DNA of 64,000 bases, taken from the NCBI GenBank assembly GCA_041920415.1, contig JBHGYD010000020.1, forward strand, positions 9,148-73,147. The letters run 5' to 3'. The translations under genes were made by a program, and so were the position numbers. The notes under the pieces are model-generated. The model worked only from the letters and a program-made list of their open reading frames with translations, was not told where the DNA came from and made no database searches. The DNA comes from JBHGYD01 sp041920415 (GTDB lineage Bacteria > Bacillota > Bacilli > Bacillales > Anoxybacillaceae). Positions 27,307-35,670 of this stretch are shown in pieces. Numbering within the stretch: position 1 is the stretch's first letter; every line of letters begins with the position of its first letter.

Positions 27307-28636
27307 AACAGCAAAAACGATCATTTTAACTTTTTTAGTGTTAACGAGCATTGTATTGACATGGGGATTATGGACGTATCATCCAAAATTTGATGTGATT
27401 CAAAATGATGAATATATTCAAAATGTATCCGTCAGTAATACACAAGTAGATACAGCGATGATTGTTCGCCCTTCGCAAATACTGATTCATAAAAACACCG
27501 CTCATTATGGAATTATTGAAGAAGGGGAAATAAGCAGGCTGCTAAAAGAAATGGAAAATTGGTCATTAGATGATTTTGAAAATATTTCATCAACGATTCC
27601 TAAAGGAGACTTTTTATCGTTTTTACATGGAAAAGGAAAAATTGAAATCGTGTATCCAGATGATGTTCCTATTGATATTTATCGGGATATTTTCCAAATT
27701 GACGATAAAGATATCGAAGGAATTAGTTTTGATAGGATTGTAATCCCTATCGAAAAACAGCAAGATTTCTTCGTTTATTTTGTTTCAACAGACCATCGAA
27801 AAGTATATAAGGCGGCTGCAAGCAACGTTTCGCTTGAAGAAATAGAGAGATTATATAATGAAGAAGCTGAGAAATATCCACGTTATTTTGCCTATAACAT
27901 TAGTGAGACAAAGTCGATTTTTCTTCCTGAAAATGAGGTAACAATGAGCCGACTTCAATACTATATCGATGATCTTGATCCTGATAAATTTAAAGAAGCA
28001 TTATTCAGCGACCCAAGCTTTGTTAAAAAAGATTTATTGACATTTGGTGAAGAATATACGGATGGATCGCGATTGATGGACGTTGACTTTTTACAGAAAT
28101 TATTGTTATATGTCAATCCGGCGGCACAAAACACGATTGGTCACGCAAACAGAGAGAATTCTACTTTCATTCAAAAAAGCATTGATTTTGTCAACGAACA
28201 TGGTGGTTGGACAGATATGTATCACTTTGCAGAATGGGACGATGAAGAACGAAAAGTAGTGTTTCGGCTCGTCATGAACAATTACCCTGTCTTCAATGAT
28301 TATGGAATGTCTGAAATTATTCAAATATGGGGGAATAACGAAATTAGTAAGTATCAACGCCCATTATTTCGCTTAGAAATCCCTGACCGCGTGAGCGTGA
28401 CAACGAAACTATTGTCTGGTCGGGAAGTGATTCAACAGCTGGAAAAGATGAAAGGCTTTAAAAAAGAGCTCGTTAATGGAATTACGTTAGGATATGAACT
28501 TGTGAAGGATCAAGAAAGAGAAAAAGTCGTTGTATTGGAACCAGCATGGTTTTGTTTGTATGGAGGAACATGGAGAAAAATTTCGGTGAAAGAAACAGAC
28601 GAGGTACGGGGAGGGAATGCGATTGGATTGGAGTAA
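27296..28636 (+). CDS. walH: WalRK regulator WalH (YycH)
   Basis: WalH is a membrane-anchored extracytoplasmic protein that with WalI restrains WalK in Bacillus (it is activating in Staphylococcus). The start is ATG 27296 (MKYETAKTIILTFLVLTS), overlapping walK; the frame continues further upstream inside walK but without homology. The 446-residue protein has one N-terminal membrane helix (about 7-27) and a large exported region typical of the YycH family, including LLSGREVIQQLEKMKGF late in the chain. Its end overlaps walI by 20 nt, so the operon is tightly packed. Confidence 0.94.
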   Translation: MKYETAKTIILTFLVLTSIVLTWGLWTYHPKFDVIQNDEYIQNVSVSNTQVDTAMIVRPSQILIHKNTAHYGIIEEGEISRLLKEMENWSLDDFENISSTIPKGDFLSFLHGKGKIEIVYPDDVPIDIYRDIFQIDDKDIEGISFDRIVIPIEKQQDFFVYFVSTDHRKVYKAAASNVSLEEIERLYNEEAEKYPRYFAYNISETKSIFLPENEVTMSRLQYYIDDLDPDKFKEALFSDPSFVKKDLLTFGEEYTDGSRLMDVDFLQKLLLYVNPAAQNTIGHANRENSTFIQKSIDFVNEHGGWTDMYHFAEWDDEERKVVFRLVMNNYPVFNDYGMSEIIQIWGNNEISKYQRPLFRLEIPDRVSVTTKLLSGREVIQQLEKMKGFKKELVNGITLGYELVKDQEREKVVVLEPAWFCLYGGTWRKISVKETDEVRGGNAIGLE

Positions 28637-29408
28637 GACAAAGACGATTTTCATTATTACCTTCCTCATCCTCGATCTCTTTTTAGGTTACCAATTTATG
28701 CAAAAACGAAACAGCAGTCAGTTAGATGTGATTTTAGAAACAACGATTGAAGAACAGTTAGAAGCAAATGGAATTACATATGTGGAACTGCCAAAGGAGA
28801 TTACAAAGGCTTCATATGTAAGTGGAAAAAGTAAAATTTTTACCCGTGCGGAAATTGAAAAATTGACAAATCAAAAAGTTACAGCGAGTAATCAACCGGT
28901 CTTACAAGCAACATTTGTTCATCCTGTTTCGCTTTCTAATTTTAAAGACCCTTACAGTTTAAATGAGTTTTTGCAGCAAAATATTATTGATGGCAAGGAT
29001 TATACATTTTGGACGTTTGATGAAAAATCGAGAACGATTGTTTGTTATCAAAAATATAATGGCAAAGTGATCTATAAAAATGTAAGTAGTATGCTTTTAC
29101 TGCATTTGAATGAGAAAAATGAAGTTGTTTCCTATGAGCAAACATTATTAGACGATTTAGAGAAATATGAGAAAAAGCAAGAAATTATTCCAGCCATTAA
29201 AGCGATTGAGACGTTGTATAAGAAAGATTATTTAAAACCAGGCGATCGTGTAACAACGATTGAACTTGGATATTATGCACTTGTGCAATTTACTGCTTCA
29301 CAAGTGTTAACACCAACGTGGCATATTGTTGTGAACGGAAAAAAAGATTATTTTATTAATGCGTTTGAAGGTCAAATCATTAATGATGAAGGAAAAATGT
29401 TGGAGTGA
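28617..29408 (+). CDS. walI: WalRK regulator WalI (YycI)
   Basis: WalI is the partner of WalH, sharing the same fold and contacting WalK through its transmembrane helix. The 263-residue product starts at ATG 28617 (MRLDWSKTKTIFIITFLILD) after GGGGAGGG. It has one N-terminal membrane helix (about 9-26) and an exported domain with the late TPTWHIVVNGKKDYFINAFEGQI segment typical of the family. Confidence 0.94.
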   Translation: MRLDWSKTKTIFIITFLILDLFLGYQFMQKRNSSQLDVILETTIEEQLEANGITYVELPKEITKASYVSGKSKIFTRAEIEKLTNQKVTASNQPVLQATFVHPVSLSNFKDPYSLNEFLQQNIIDGKDYTFWTFDEKSRTIVCYQKYNGKVIYKNVSSMLLLHLNEKNEVVSYEQTLLDDLEKYEKKQEIIPAIKAIETLYKKDYLKPGDRVTTIELGYYALVQFTASQVLTPTWHIVVNGKKDYFINAFEGQIINDEGKMLE

Positions 29409-29413
29409 GAAAG

Positions 29414-30208
29414 ATGGGTATGCAGTTTAGCGTCCTTGCCAGTGGAAGTACAGGAAACGCATTTTATGTAGAAACGGGCAAACATTGTTTGCTTGTTGAC
29501 GCGGGATTGAGCGGAAAGCAAATGGAGCAGCTTTTTGAACAAATCGATCGCGATTTAAAACAATTGACCGCGATTTTAGTGACCCATGAACATAGTGATC
29601 ATATTAAAGGATTAGGAGTTATTGCTAGGAAATATCGACTTCCGATTTATGCGAATGAAAAAACGTGGAAAGCAATGGAAGGATTGATTGGTGAGATTCC
29701 GACCGAGCAAAAGTTTGTGTTCCCACTAGGAACGGTGCAATCGTTTGGTGATTTAGATGTGGAGTCGTTTGGTGTTTCTCATGATGCTGCGGAACCAATG
29801 TTTTATGTGTTTCATCATGAAGGAAAAAAGTTAGTATTAATTACAGACACAGGGTATGTGAGCGATCGAATGAAAGGGATCATCAAAAACGCTGATGTAT
29901 TTGTGTTTGAAAGCAATCATGATGTGGAAATGTTACGAATGGGGCATTACCCATGGAATATTAAGCGTCGAATTTTAAGTGATGTCGGGCATGTGTCAAA
30001 TGAAGATGCAGCACTCGCATTAGCGGATGTGATTGGTGATCGAACAAAACGAATTTATTTAGCACATTTAAGTAAAGATAACAATATGAAAGAGTTGGCG
30101 CGAATGACAGTTGGACAAACCTTGACAAGCAAAGGTTTTGAAGTAGGAGGACAATTTGATTTATATGACACCGATCCAAAAATTCCAACGAAATTAGTGT
30201 ATGTATAA
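29414..30208 (+). CDS. walJ: Metallo-beta-lactamase-fold exonuclease WalJ (YycJ)
   Basis: WalJ/YycJ is a metallo-beta-lactamase-fold nuclease; the Bacillus enzyme has been described as a 5'-3' exonuclease in mismatch repair. The best start is ATG 29414 after GGAG (264 residues). Metal ligands are in the VTHEHSDHIKG motif (about 57-67), with further ligands at the later SHDAAEP, ITDTGYVSD and AHLSKDNN. It follows walI without a gap and is not membrane bound. Confidence 0.95.
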   Translation: MGMQFSVLASGSTGNAFYVETGKHCLLVDAGLSGKQMEQLFEQIDRDLKQLTAILVTHEHSDHIKGLGVIARKYRLPIYANEKTWKAMEGLIGEIPTEQKFVFPLGTVQSFGDLDVESFGVSHDAAEPMFYVFHHEGKKLVLITDTGYVSDRMKGIIKNADVFVFESNHDVEMLRMGHYPWNIKRRILSDVGHVSNEDAALALADVIGDRTKRIYLAHLSKDNNMKELARMTVGQTLTSKGFEVGGQFDLYDTDPKIPTKLVYV

Positions 30209-30338
30209 TAGCCTTCTTGGAAAGGATGGGCTAATGTGTTGAGAATGGATTTTTATTGTCATAGAGGAGTATAATGGTGGGTAGATACACACACTACCTT
30301 TTACAGATCCTCTTTATCGAAAGGATTGGTGAGGCACA

Positions 30339-31562
30339 ATGGGATATTATGATGATCATTATGAGCAATATCGACAAAAACAAAAAGGTAATCGTGGCGG
30401 ATGGTTTTTATCAGCGTTAGTTGGCGCGATTTTAGGAGCGTTACTAATCGTATTTTCCATTCCAGCTCTTTCAAAATGGAATGTGCTTCCTTATGATATT
30501 ACATCAAAAGAGAATAAAAATGTAAGAAACGAAGAAACAGCAGCAACGAAGCAACCTGCTGTGCAAGAAAATGTATCTGTGAATGTCTCTTCACAAGTGA
30601 CCAAAGCGATTGATAAAGTATCCGACGCGGTCGTCGGTGTCGTGAACATTCAACAAGACAACTTTTGGTCGCCAGGCGGCGAAGCGGGAACAGGTTCAGG
30701 TGTCGTTTATAAAAAAGAAAATGGCAAAGCTTTCATTGTTACGAATCATCACGTAGTAGAAAATGCAAGTCAATTGGAAGTGAGCTTAAAAGATGGCACG
30801 AGAGTACCTGCAAAACTATTAGGAAGCGATGTGTTAAGCGATTTAGCAGTGCTTGAAATTGACGCAAAGCATGTGAAAAAAGTAGCAGAGTTCGGTAATT
30901 CCGATGCAGTCAAACTGGGAGAGCCGGTAATTGCAATTGGAAATCCACTCGGGCTTCAATTTGCAGGATCTGTGACTCAAGGAATTATTTCAGGGAAAAA
31001 TCGGACGATTGAAGTGGATGTAGACCAAGATGGATCGCCAGATTGGAATGCTGAAGTGTTACAAACAGACGCAGCGATCAACCCAGGAAACAGTGGCGGT
31101 GCTCTTGTTAATATTGAAGGTCAAGTCATCGGCATTAACTCAATGAAAATTGCACAAGAAGCGGTAGAAGGCATTGGCTTTGCGATCCCAATTAATTTTG
31201 CTATTCCGGTGATTTCAGATTTAGAAAAGTATGGTCAAGTACGCCGTCCATATATGGGGGTAGAGCTCCGTTCGTTAAGCGATATTTCCTCTTATCATTT
31301 ACAAGAGACATTGCATTTACCAAAAGATGTGACGGAAGGAGTCGCCATTATTCAAGTTGTTCCAAGATCTCCAGCTGACCGAGCAGGATTAAAACAATTT
31401 GATGTTATCGTTGCATTAGATGGTCAAAAGATTCGCAATGTCCTTGAGTTGAGAAAGTATTTATATACACAGAAATCGATTGGTGACGACATGAAAGTGA
31501 CATTTTACCGAGATGGGAAAAAGGAAACGGTCACAATGAAACTTACGAAAGAATCGTTCTAA
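30339..31562 (+). CDS. htrA: Membrane-anchored serine protease HtrA (YycK/HtrC type)
   Basis: An HtrA/DegP family protease that degrades or handles misfolded exported proteins. The 407-residue product starts at ATG 30339 after GGTGAGG. A cytoplasmic N-terminus is followed by one membrane helix (about 23-45), a low-complexity linker and the trypsin-like domain. The catalytic triad is seen in VTNHHVVE (His about 137), SDLAVLEI (Asp about 168) and NPGNSGGALVN (Ser about 251). One PDZ domain (about 300-400) ends the protein. It closes the wal locus as in B. subtilis (yycK). Confidence 0.96.
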   Translation: MGYYDDHYEQYRQKQKGNRGGWFLSALVGAILGALLIVFSIPALSKWNVLPYDITSKENKNVRNEETAATKQPAVQENVSVNVSSQVTKAIDKVSDAVVGVVNIQQDNFWSPGGEAGTGSGVVYKKENGKAFIVTNHHVVENASQLEVSLKDGTRVPAKLLGSDVLSDLAVLEIDAKHVKKVAEFGNSDAVKLGEPVIAIGNPLGLQFAGSVTQGIISGKNRTIEVDVDQDGSPDWNAEVLQTDAAINPGNSGGALVNIEGQVIGINSMKIAQEAVEGIGFAIPINFAIPVISDLEKYGQVRRPYMGVELRSLSDISSYHLQETLHLPKDVTEGVAIIQVVPRSPADRAGLKQFDVIVALDGQKIRNVLELRKYLYTQKSIGDDMKVTFYRDGKKETVTMKLTKESF

Positions 31563-31621
31563 TCTTTATGTATAAGAGGGGCGAGGGACGTATCTTCGTT
31601 CCATCATGTAACGAAACGATT

Positions 31622-31901
31622 TGTGGATAAGTTATAAACAAGGAGCGGAGATCACGCTCCTGTTTTTCTTTTTCCACAAGTGGATAAAGGAGGAGAAGCG
31701 ATGTTTGTTTGTTGTGAAGAGCATGTTGAACTTGCGATTGATATGTATGTGGATAAAGCAGATAAAGCACCTGAAATTACGTATATTTCTGTGGATAACA
31801 GAGAAAAACAGTGTGATTTTTGTTCGAATCAGGCCGTATATATGGTAGGGAACTAATGTTTTTACACAATATGTGGATATCATTTGTGAATATGTGGATA
31901 A
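31622..31901. promoter_or_regulatory. DnaA-box cluster around the CxxH/CxxC gene, before rlmH
   Basis: Perfect 9-mers TGTGGATAA stand at 31622-31630, 31748-31756, 31790-31798 and 31893-31901, all in the same orientation. AGTGGATAA (31679-31687), TGTGGATAT (31872-31880) and TGTGAATAT (31885-31893) are near matches. Two of the perfect boxes lie inside the small reading frame at 31701. B. subtilis has a regulatory DnaA-box cluster at yydA (the rlmH homologue), so this is probably the equivalent. Confidence 0.75.
31701..31856 (+). CDS. yyzF: CxxH/CxxC small zinc-ribbon-like protein (YyzF type)
   Basis: A 51-residue protein starting MFVCCEEHVELAIDMYVD and ending in CDFCSNQAVYMVGN. It has CxxH and CxxC pairs that look like zinc ligands, matching the small CxxH/CxxC family found next to rlmH in Bacillaceae. 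ATG 31701 follows AAGGAGGAGAAG. Codons for VDK and VDN are written as parts of two perfect DnaA boxes, so the coding sequence doubles as binding DNA. Function is unknown. Confidence 0.88.
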   Translation: MFVCCEEHVELAIDMYVDKADKAPEITYISVDNREKQCDFCSNQAVYMVGN

Positions 31902-31939
31902 ATGTTGTTGATAATATGTTTGTAAAGTGGGGATGAACT

Positions 31940-32419
31940 GTGAATATTACCGTTATTTCTGTTGGTAAGCTGAAAGAAAAATATTTAAAGCAAGGAATCG
32001 AGGAGTATGTAAAAAGATTAACGGGATATGCAAAAATCGAATTGATCGAGGTTCCCGATGAAAAAGCGCCAGAGAATTTAAGTGAGCAGGAAATGGAACA
32101 AGTGAAAGAAAAAGAAGGAGAACGCATTTTGGCGAAAATTTCAGATGATGCGCATGTCATCGCTTTAGCGATTGAAGGAAAGATGAAGTCGTCTGAAGAA
32201 CTGGCGGAGAGCTTAGATAAGCTTGCCACCTATGGCAAAAGTAAAATTGTTTTTATCATCGGCGGTTCGCTTGGCTTAAGCAAAAAGGTCATGCAACGTG
32301 CGGATGAAGCACTATCTTTTTCAAAAATGACCTTCCCACACCAACTGATGCGACTCATCCTCCTCGAACAAGTGTATCGGGCGTTTCGTATTAATAGGGG
32401 AGAACCGTATCACAAATGA
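31940..32419 (+). CDS. rlmH: 23S rRNA (pseudouridine1915-N3)-methyltransferase RlmH
   Basis: RlmH (YydA/OrfX) methylates pseudouridine 1915 in helix 69 of 23S rRNA. The 159-residue SPOUT protein starts at GTG 31940 (MNITVISVGKLKEKYLKQGI). It has the knot motif FIIGGSLGLS (about 110) and the C-terminal FRINRGEPYHK with the catalytically important Tyr-His. In Staphylococcus the last codons of this gene are the attB site for SCC elements. Here the same codons are duplicated at 38860-38880. Confidence 0.97.
   Translation: MNITVISVGKLKEKYLKQGIEEYVKRLTGYAKIELIEVPDEKAPENLSEQEMEQVKEKEGERILAKISDDAHVIALAIEGKMKSSEELAESLDKLATYGKSKIVFIIGGSLGLSKKVMQRADEALSFSKMTFPHQLMRLILLEQVYRAFRINRGEPYHK
32399..32419 (+). 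repeat. Att-like direct repeat, left copy (3' end of rlmH)
   Basis: The last 21 bp of rlmH, encoding GEPYHK-stop, match 38860-38880 at 19 of 21 positions. The core GTATCACAAAT is shared. It corresponds to the position of the SCC attachment site in Staphylococcus orfX. Confidence 0.8.
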
Positions 32420-32442
32420 TGGTAAAGGCAGAAGGTCGAGGG

Positions 32443-32476
32443 AATTAGAGAAAAATAAACCCTCAAATTGAGGGTT
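32443..32476 (-). terminator. Leftward terminator of the DUF2935 gene
   Basis: On the reverse strand AACCCTCAA pairs with TTGAGGGTT and is followed by TATTTTTCT. The stem begins at the stop codon of the gene. Confidence 0.75.
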
Positions 32477-33380
32477 ATGGATTTTGCATTGGATTTTGAT
32501 TTTTCTTTAAACGATTTTCTAAAACATGAATCATATAAAGAAAATGTTCTGCTTCCCGTACAACGTGGTCGGCTAGTAACGGATTAATAATATTTTTAAT
32601 TTGGCATGTCTTGATTAATTCAAGTCCTGCCTTCTTAAAGTTAAGTAACTCTGTTGCGGCACTTTCACTATCCTTATTCATTTTTCCTATAACCGGATAG
32701 GTTAGTTGTTTGTTATATAACATCGATTCGACATCTCTAGCTTGATTCAAGAGTACTTCAAAATCATCAGCAAACCCTTTAGCGGTTGTAACTAACTTAC
32801 GCTCAGATGGATCTAACAAAGAAGAGATAAAGCGAGAATGTTCCATCATAATTCGCAGCCAGAATACATTTTCACTGATAATGGCATCTTGAATAGGGTC
32901 TAAAATCCCTTGATTAAACTTTTGTAAAGTTCTTATAAAATATTCGGCTTCACGAGCTATATGGTCCACAAGAAGGGGAAAATTAAAACCACTAACTTTA
33001 CAATTAATGATAAGGATTAGAAGATTTCTCTTGAAATTTCTAAACCCGTAAACTAACTGAATACTATCCTCATTTAATTTTCGTACAGCTTGAACGGTTT
33101 CGGGAGTTTGGTATGCTCTTTTTTCGAGTTGTTCAAAGTAGTTGTAAAAATTGTCTGTTTGCTGTATTAAATTTTTGTCTTTATGATTAAATCCTTCTCC
33201 AAGGAACAAAGCATGTTCTTTCATAATTCTAAGCCAAAACTTATTTTCAGTCAGCGAACGCTCAATAAATTCTTTTTCTGTCAAAGATTCAGGTGGGGCT
33301 GCTTTCGTTTCAGGAGGAATTAACATTTGATTTTGGGAACCAGTTGCAAAGTGACCAGGTATCGGTGAAGGATTCTGCAA
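32475..33380 (-). CDS. DUF2935 domain protein with two tandem domains
   Basis: A predicted four-helix-bundle protein with two copies of the DUF2935 domain (about residues 40-165 and 170-290). Each copy carries ENxFWLRIMxEH near its start and LLxDHxxREAEHF near its end, a spacing of Glu and His that resembles metal-binding bundles. The copy boundary is at DPIQDAIISENVFWLRIM. The most plausible start is TTG 33380, 8 nt after AAAAGGAG; GTG 33389 lies on top of the ribosome site. The family is common in Bacillus and Clostridium; its function is not known. No neighbour hints at a pathway. Confidence 0.82.
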   Translation of the reverse strand: MQNPSPIPGHFATGSQNQMLIPPETKAAPPESLTEKEFIERSLTENKFWLRIMKEHALFLGEGFNHKDKNLIQQTDNFYNYFEQLEKRAYQTPETVQAVRKLNEDSIQLVYGFRNFKRNLLILIINCKVSGFNFPLLVDHIAREAEYFIRTLQKFNQGILDPIQDAIISENVFWLRIMMEHSRFISSLLDPSERKLVTTAKGFADDFEVLLNQARDVESMLYNKQLTYPVIGKMNKDSESAATELLNFKKAGLELIKTCQIKNIINPLLADHVVREAEHFLYMIHVLENRLKKNQNPMQNP

Positions 33381-33518
33381 ATTTCCCACTCCTTTTTAGA
33401 TAATTAAAGCTATCTAAATTATATTTATGGAGCCATTCTTTTATGTGTTTTGAAAGGAAAAGATTATTAAAATATGGTGAAGGTACCATAAGTATTAAAA
33501 GGGTTCTGTCCCAAGAGC

Positions 33519-34524
33519 GTGTTGCAAAACGCGTAATCGATGTATAAATGCAGATAAAAAATCCACCACCTTGGAAATCATATACAGTTACTAAACAAAC
33601 TTACCAAGGGGTGGACACGATTATTATTTCCAATTCTTTGTTCGAACATGCATTAACTGGCGAAATAGCTCCTCTTTTAGAGGCATTATTTCGATACATA
33701 GCCCAACTTTCTTTTCTTGAAATACCTTATGTGACAGGACAACCACCCGTGTCCAAAAACTCACCTATCAAATGTTTCTTTTTGAAAACATACTTTTCTA
33801 TTGATTCCTTACGACAGTTGGTGAAAATTCTACGTCGATTTGGTTATTTTCGTCGTATTTGTAGACTTCAGGAGCCTCCCCATCTGCCCACATTTTCACG
33901 AGCCAGTAAGTGGTTCCAAGAACAAGGATTTTCTACCTTTCATTATCAGCTCTTAGAAGATTTAAGTGTTCGATCTCCTAAAGTGGTGATTATCGACAGT
34001 CCGGCCCTTCGAAGTAGTCTCTACGATTCGCAAGCAAAGCGGGGCATGTCGACTCGGTACCACTGGTTCAAAGGATATAAACTGCATCTTTGTACCACCA
34101 CGGAAGGAATCATTTTATCCCATGTCTTGATTACTGCCAACCGAAATGACACAGCAGTGGCACCGGAATGACTTTCGTCTTTGCAAGGATGGAACATCGG
34201 GTTTGCACTTGATGATGCCGCGTATGGCAGTGAAAAGATCCGTAAAACGGCGGAACAAGTCGGAATTTTTTTCGTTTCCTCCATTAATCATCGAAAGAAT
34301 GACGAACGAAAAGATGCTTATGGTCGAGTCATTCCTATTTTTTTGAAAACCAGATTTGGAAAGTGGCTATTCGGTTTTCGAAGCTCCATCAAACGGGTGT
34401 TTAATCAATTGAAGAGCGATGGGCTTGATCAACCACGATGGTATGGATTGAATCGGCATTTACTGCATGCGCAACTTTGTATCCTTATGCATAACTTTGA
34501 GTTTTGATTTTATTTTTGCAACAC
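33519..34524 (+). mobile_element. Insertion sequence with inactivated DDE transposase
   Basis: Terminal inverted repeats GTGTTGCAAAA (33519-33529) and TTTTGCAACAC (34514-34524) bracket a single transposase reading frame. I saw no obvious target-site duplication. The element is about 1.0 kb, of the IS4/IS5-like DDE type. Confidence 0.75.
33548..34507 (+). pseudogene. DDE transposase (IS4/IS5-like) broken by an in-frame stop
   Basis: The reading frame starts MQIKNPPPWKSYTVTK and includes an N-terminal region and the catalytic core. The first Asp is in VVIIDSPALR (about residue 139) and the second in IGFALDDAAYGSEKI. A TGA at 34169-34171 (after NRNDTAVAPE) interrupts it; the same frame continues without shift to 34507. 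The motif where the catalytic Glu normally sits (RxxIERVFNQLK) reads RSSIKRVFNQLK, so that Glu appears to be Lys. Both changes suggest an immobile copy. Confidence 0.8.
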
Positions 34525-34625
34525 CATCTGTGTTCTTAAAGGTTTACTTATCTTAAAAAGTATAGTAGGATAATCCTCGGACTCGTTTTATATAAAACTA
34601 GTTGATTAATACTTAATAAAAGTGA

Positions 34626-34716
34626 ATATTTGGCAAACTATCCGAAAGGGTAGGACGCAAAACTAAAGGGGCTACATCTATTCATTCTTGAATAGATATG
34701 CCAGCCAGTTGCTCTT
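34626..34716 (+). ncRNA. Cyclic-di-GMP-I (GEMM) riboswitch aptamer
   Basis: The sequence has the class I hallmarks in order: GGCAAACTA, the GAAA tetraloop in CCGAAAGGG, GGACGCAAAACTAAAGGGGCTA, a variable hairpin (ATCTATTCA...TGAATAGAT) and the closing ATGCCAGCCAGTTGC. It is nearly the same as the two reverse-strand aptamers at 62788 and 63217. It lies upstream of two terminator-like hairpins and the gene at 34882, so it should control that gene by transcription termination in response to c-di-GMP. Confidence 0.92.
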
Positions 34717-34751
34717 TGTTAGGAAGCAAATCTTCCTTCAAAGGATATGTA

Positions 34752-34827
34752 AAACACCTTCCTTGAACGTTTTTGGTGAAAGGTGTTTTTGGCTGCCTCT
34801 TTAGTTTGAAGAGGCAGTTTTTTTTAT
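34752..34827 (+). terminator. Riboswitch expression platform: two successive hairpins
   Basis: AAAACACCTT with AAGGTGTTTTT (34752-34790) and CTGCCTCTT with GAAGAGGCAG followed by eight T (34793-34827). The second is a strong intrinsic terminator just before the Myb/HTH gene. The first could be the alternative or a second stop. Confidence 0.85.
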
Positions 34828-34881
34828 CTACATTCAAAAGGATCCTTTGACCAATTTTGTGGCTAGAAAGGAAGATAACGT

Positions 34882-35448
34882 TTGAAAAGATATTGGACAA
34901 AAGAAGAGATTCAATACCTTGAGGAAAACGTTGGACAACTAAAAATATCTACCATTGCTAAAAATCTGAATCGAACGGAAAATGCCGTATTAATGAAAAT
35001 GAAGCGATTAGGTCTCTCTAATACAAAGGAACAATTAGGATTATTGACGATTGGTGGACTAGCAAAGTTATTAAAAGTGGATCCCAATACAGTTCGCGGA
35101 TGGGTAAAAAATCATGGGTTACCTTGCATAAAAAAGGTGACAAGAAATCGGAAACGATTTTATTTTATTGATCCAAACAATTTTTGGCTTTGGGCAGAAA
35201 ACCATAAGGAGAAAATAGATTTTTCTAAAATTGAAAAACACTCTATTGCACCTGAACCAGAATGGGTTGATAAAGAAAGAACCCCGAAGAAAACGACGAA
35301 CTATAAATCATGGACGACTTATGAGATCAAGGTAATGGTTAATTTACTAAAAAAAGGAGCTACTTACAAAACTGTTGGGGAAAAGTTACAACGAAGTTTG
35401 ATTAGTATCGAAAGAAAATACAAACGTCTTCAACAAACTTCCCGATAA
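34882..35448 (+). CDS. Putative DNA-binding protein with SANT/Myb-like and excisionase-type HTH domains
   Basis: I do not recognise a named gene. The 188-residue product starts at TTG 34882 (MKRYWTKEEIQYLEEN) after AAAGGAAG. Residues 1-50 look like a Myb/SANT-type three-helix unit (W-TKEEIQYL...TIAKNLNRTENAVLMKMKRLGL). Residues about 55-100 look like an HTH_17/MerR-type unit (TIGGLAKLLKVDPNTVRGWVKNHGLP). Residues about 140-188 hold a second SANT-like unit (SWTTYEIKVMVNLLKKGATYKTVGEKLQRSLISIERKYKRL, shown in part). It is basic and cytoplasmic. The c-di-GMP riboswitch in front suggests a transcription regulator output of c-di-GMP signalling. Confidence 0.75.
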   Translation: MKRYWTKEEIQYLEENVGQLKISTIAKNLNRTENAVLMKMKRLGLSNTKEQLGLLTIGGLAKLLKVDPNTVRGWVKNHGLPCIKKVTRNRKRFYFIDPNNFWLWAENHKEKIDFSKIEKHSIAPEPEWVDKERTPKKTTNYKSWTTYEIKVMVNLLKKGATYKTVGEKLQRSLISIERKYKRLQQTSR

Positions 35449-35670
35449 ATTTTTAAAAAATCAGTCATTGAACCCTTGGTATCATCTCCTACAGGTAGAC
35501 AGTAAAAAGGATCATTGTGAATCATAAGCGTGTGGCGACGTTTCATGAGGTAGTTAGGAGTCAAATCTTTTTACTCACGTGTATAAGTTTTCAATATCTC
35601 GTGCAATAGTGAGTTCCTCTTTGAATTCACGATAGCTATATAAAACTGATTTAACTTTTCGACATGGAAC
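35449..35670. other. Gene-free gap before the IS630 relic
   Basis: No ribosome site with a sensible reading frame. A forward stretch near 35520 could encode a few transposase-like residues (VNHKRVATF), which is too little to call. The right part presumably contains the end of the IS630-like element. Confidence 0.4.

Noticed and set aside
30239..30275. htrA promoter using TATAAT at 30270
   Set aside because: The -10 is perfect but no acceptable -35 lies at 16-18 bp.
33495..34550. Target-site duplication for the island IS
   Set aside because: The bases outside the inverted repeats do not match on the two sides, so no duplication can be claimed.
35449..35670. Possible transposase remnant between the Myb/HTH gene and the IS630 relic
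   Set aside because: Only a handful of suggestive residues (VNHKRVATF); not enough to name a family.
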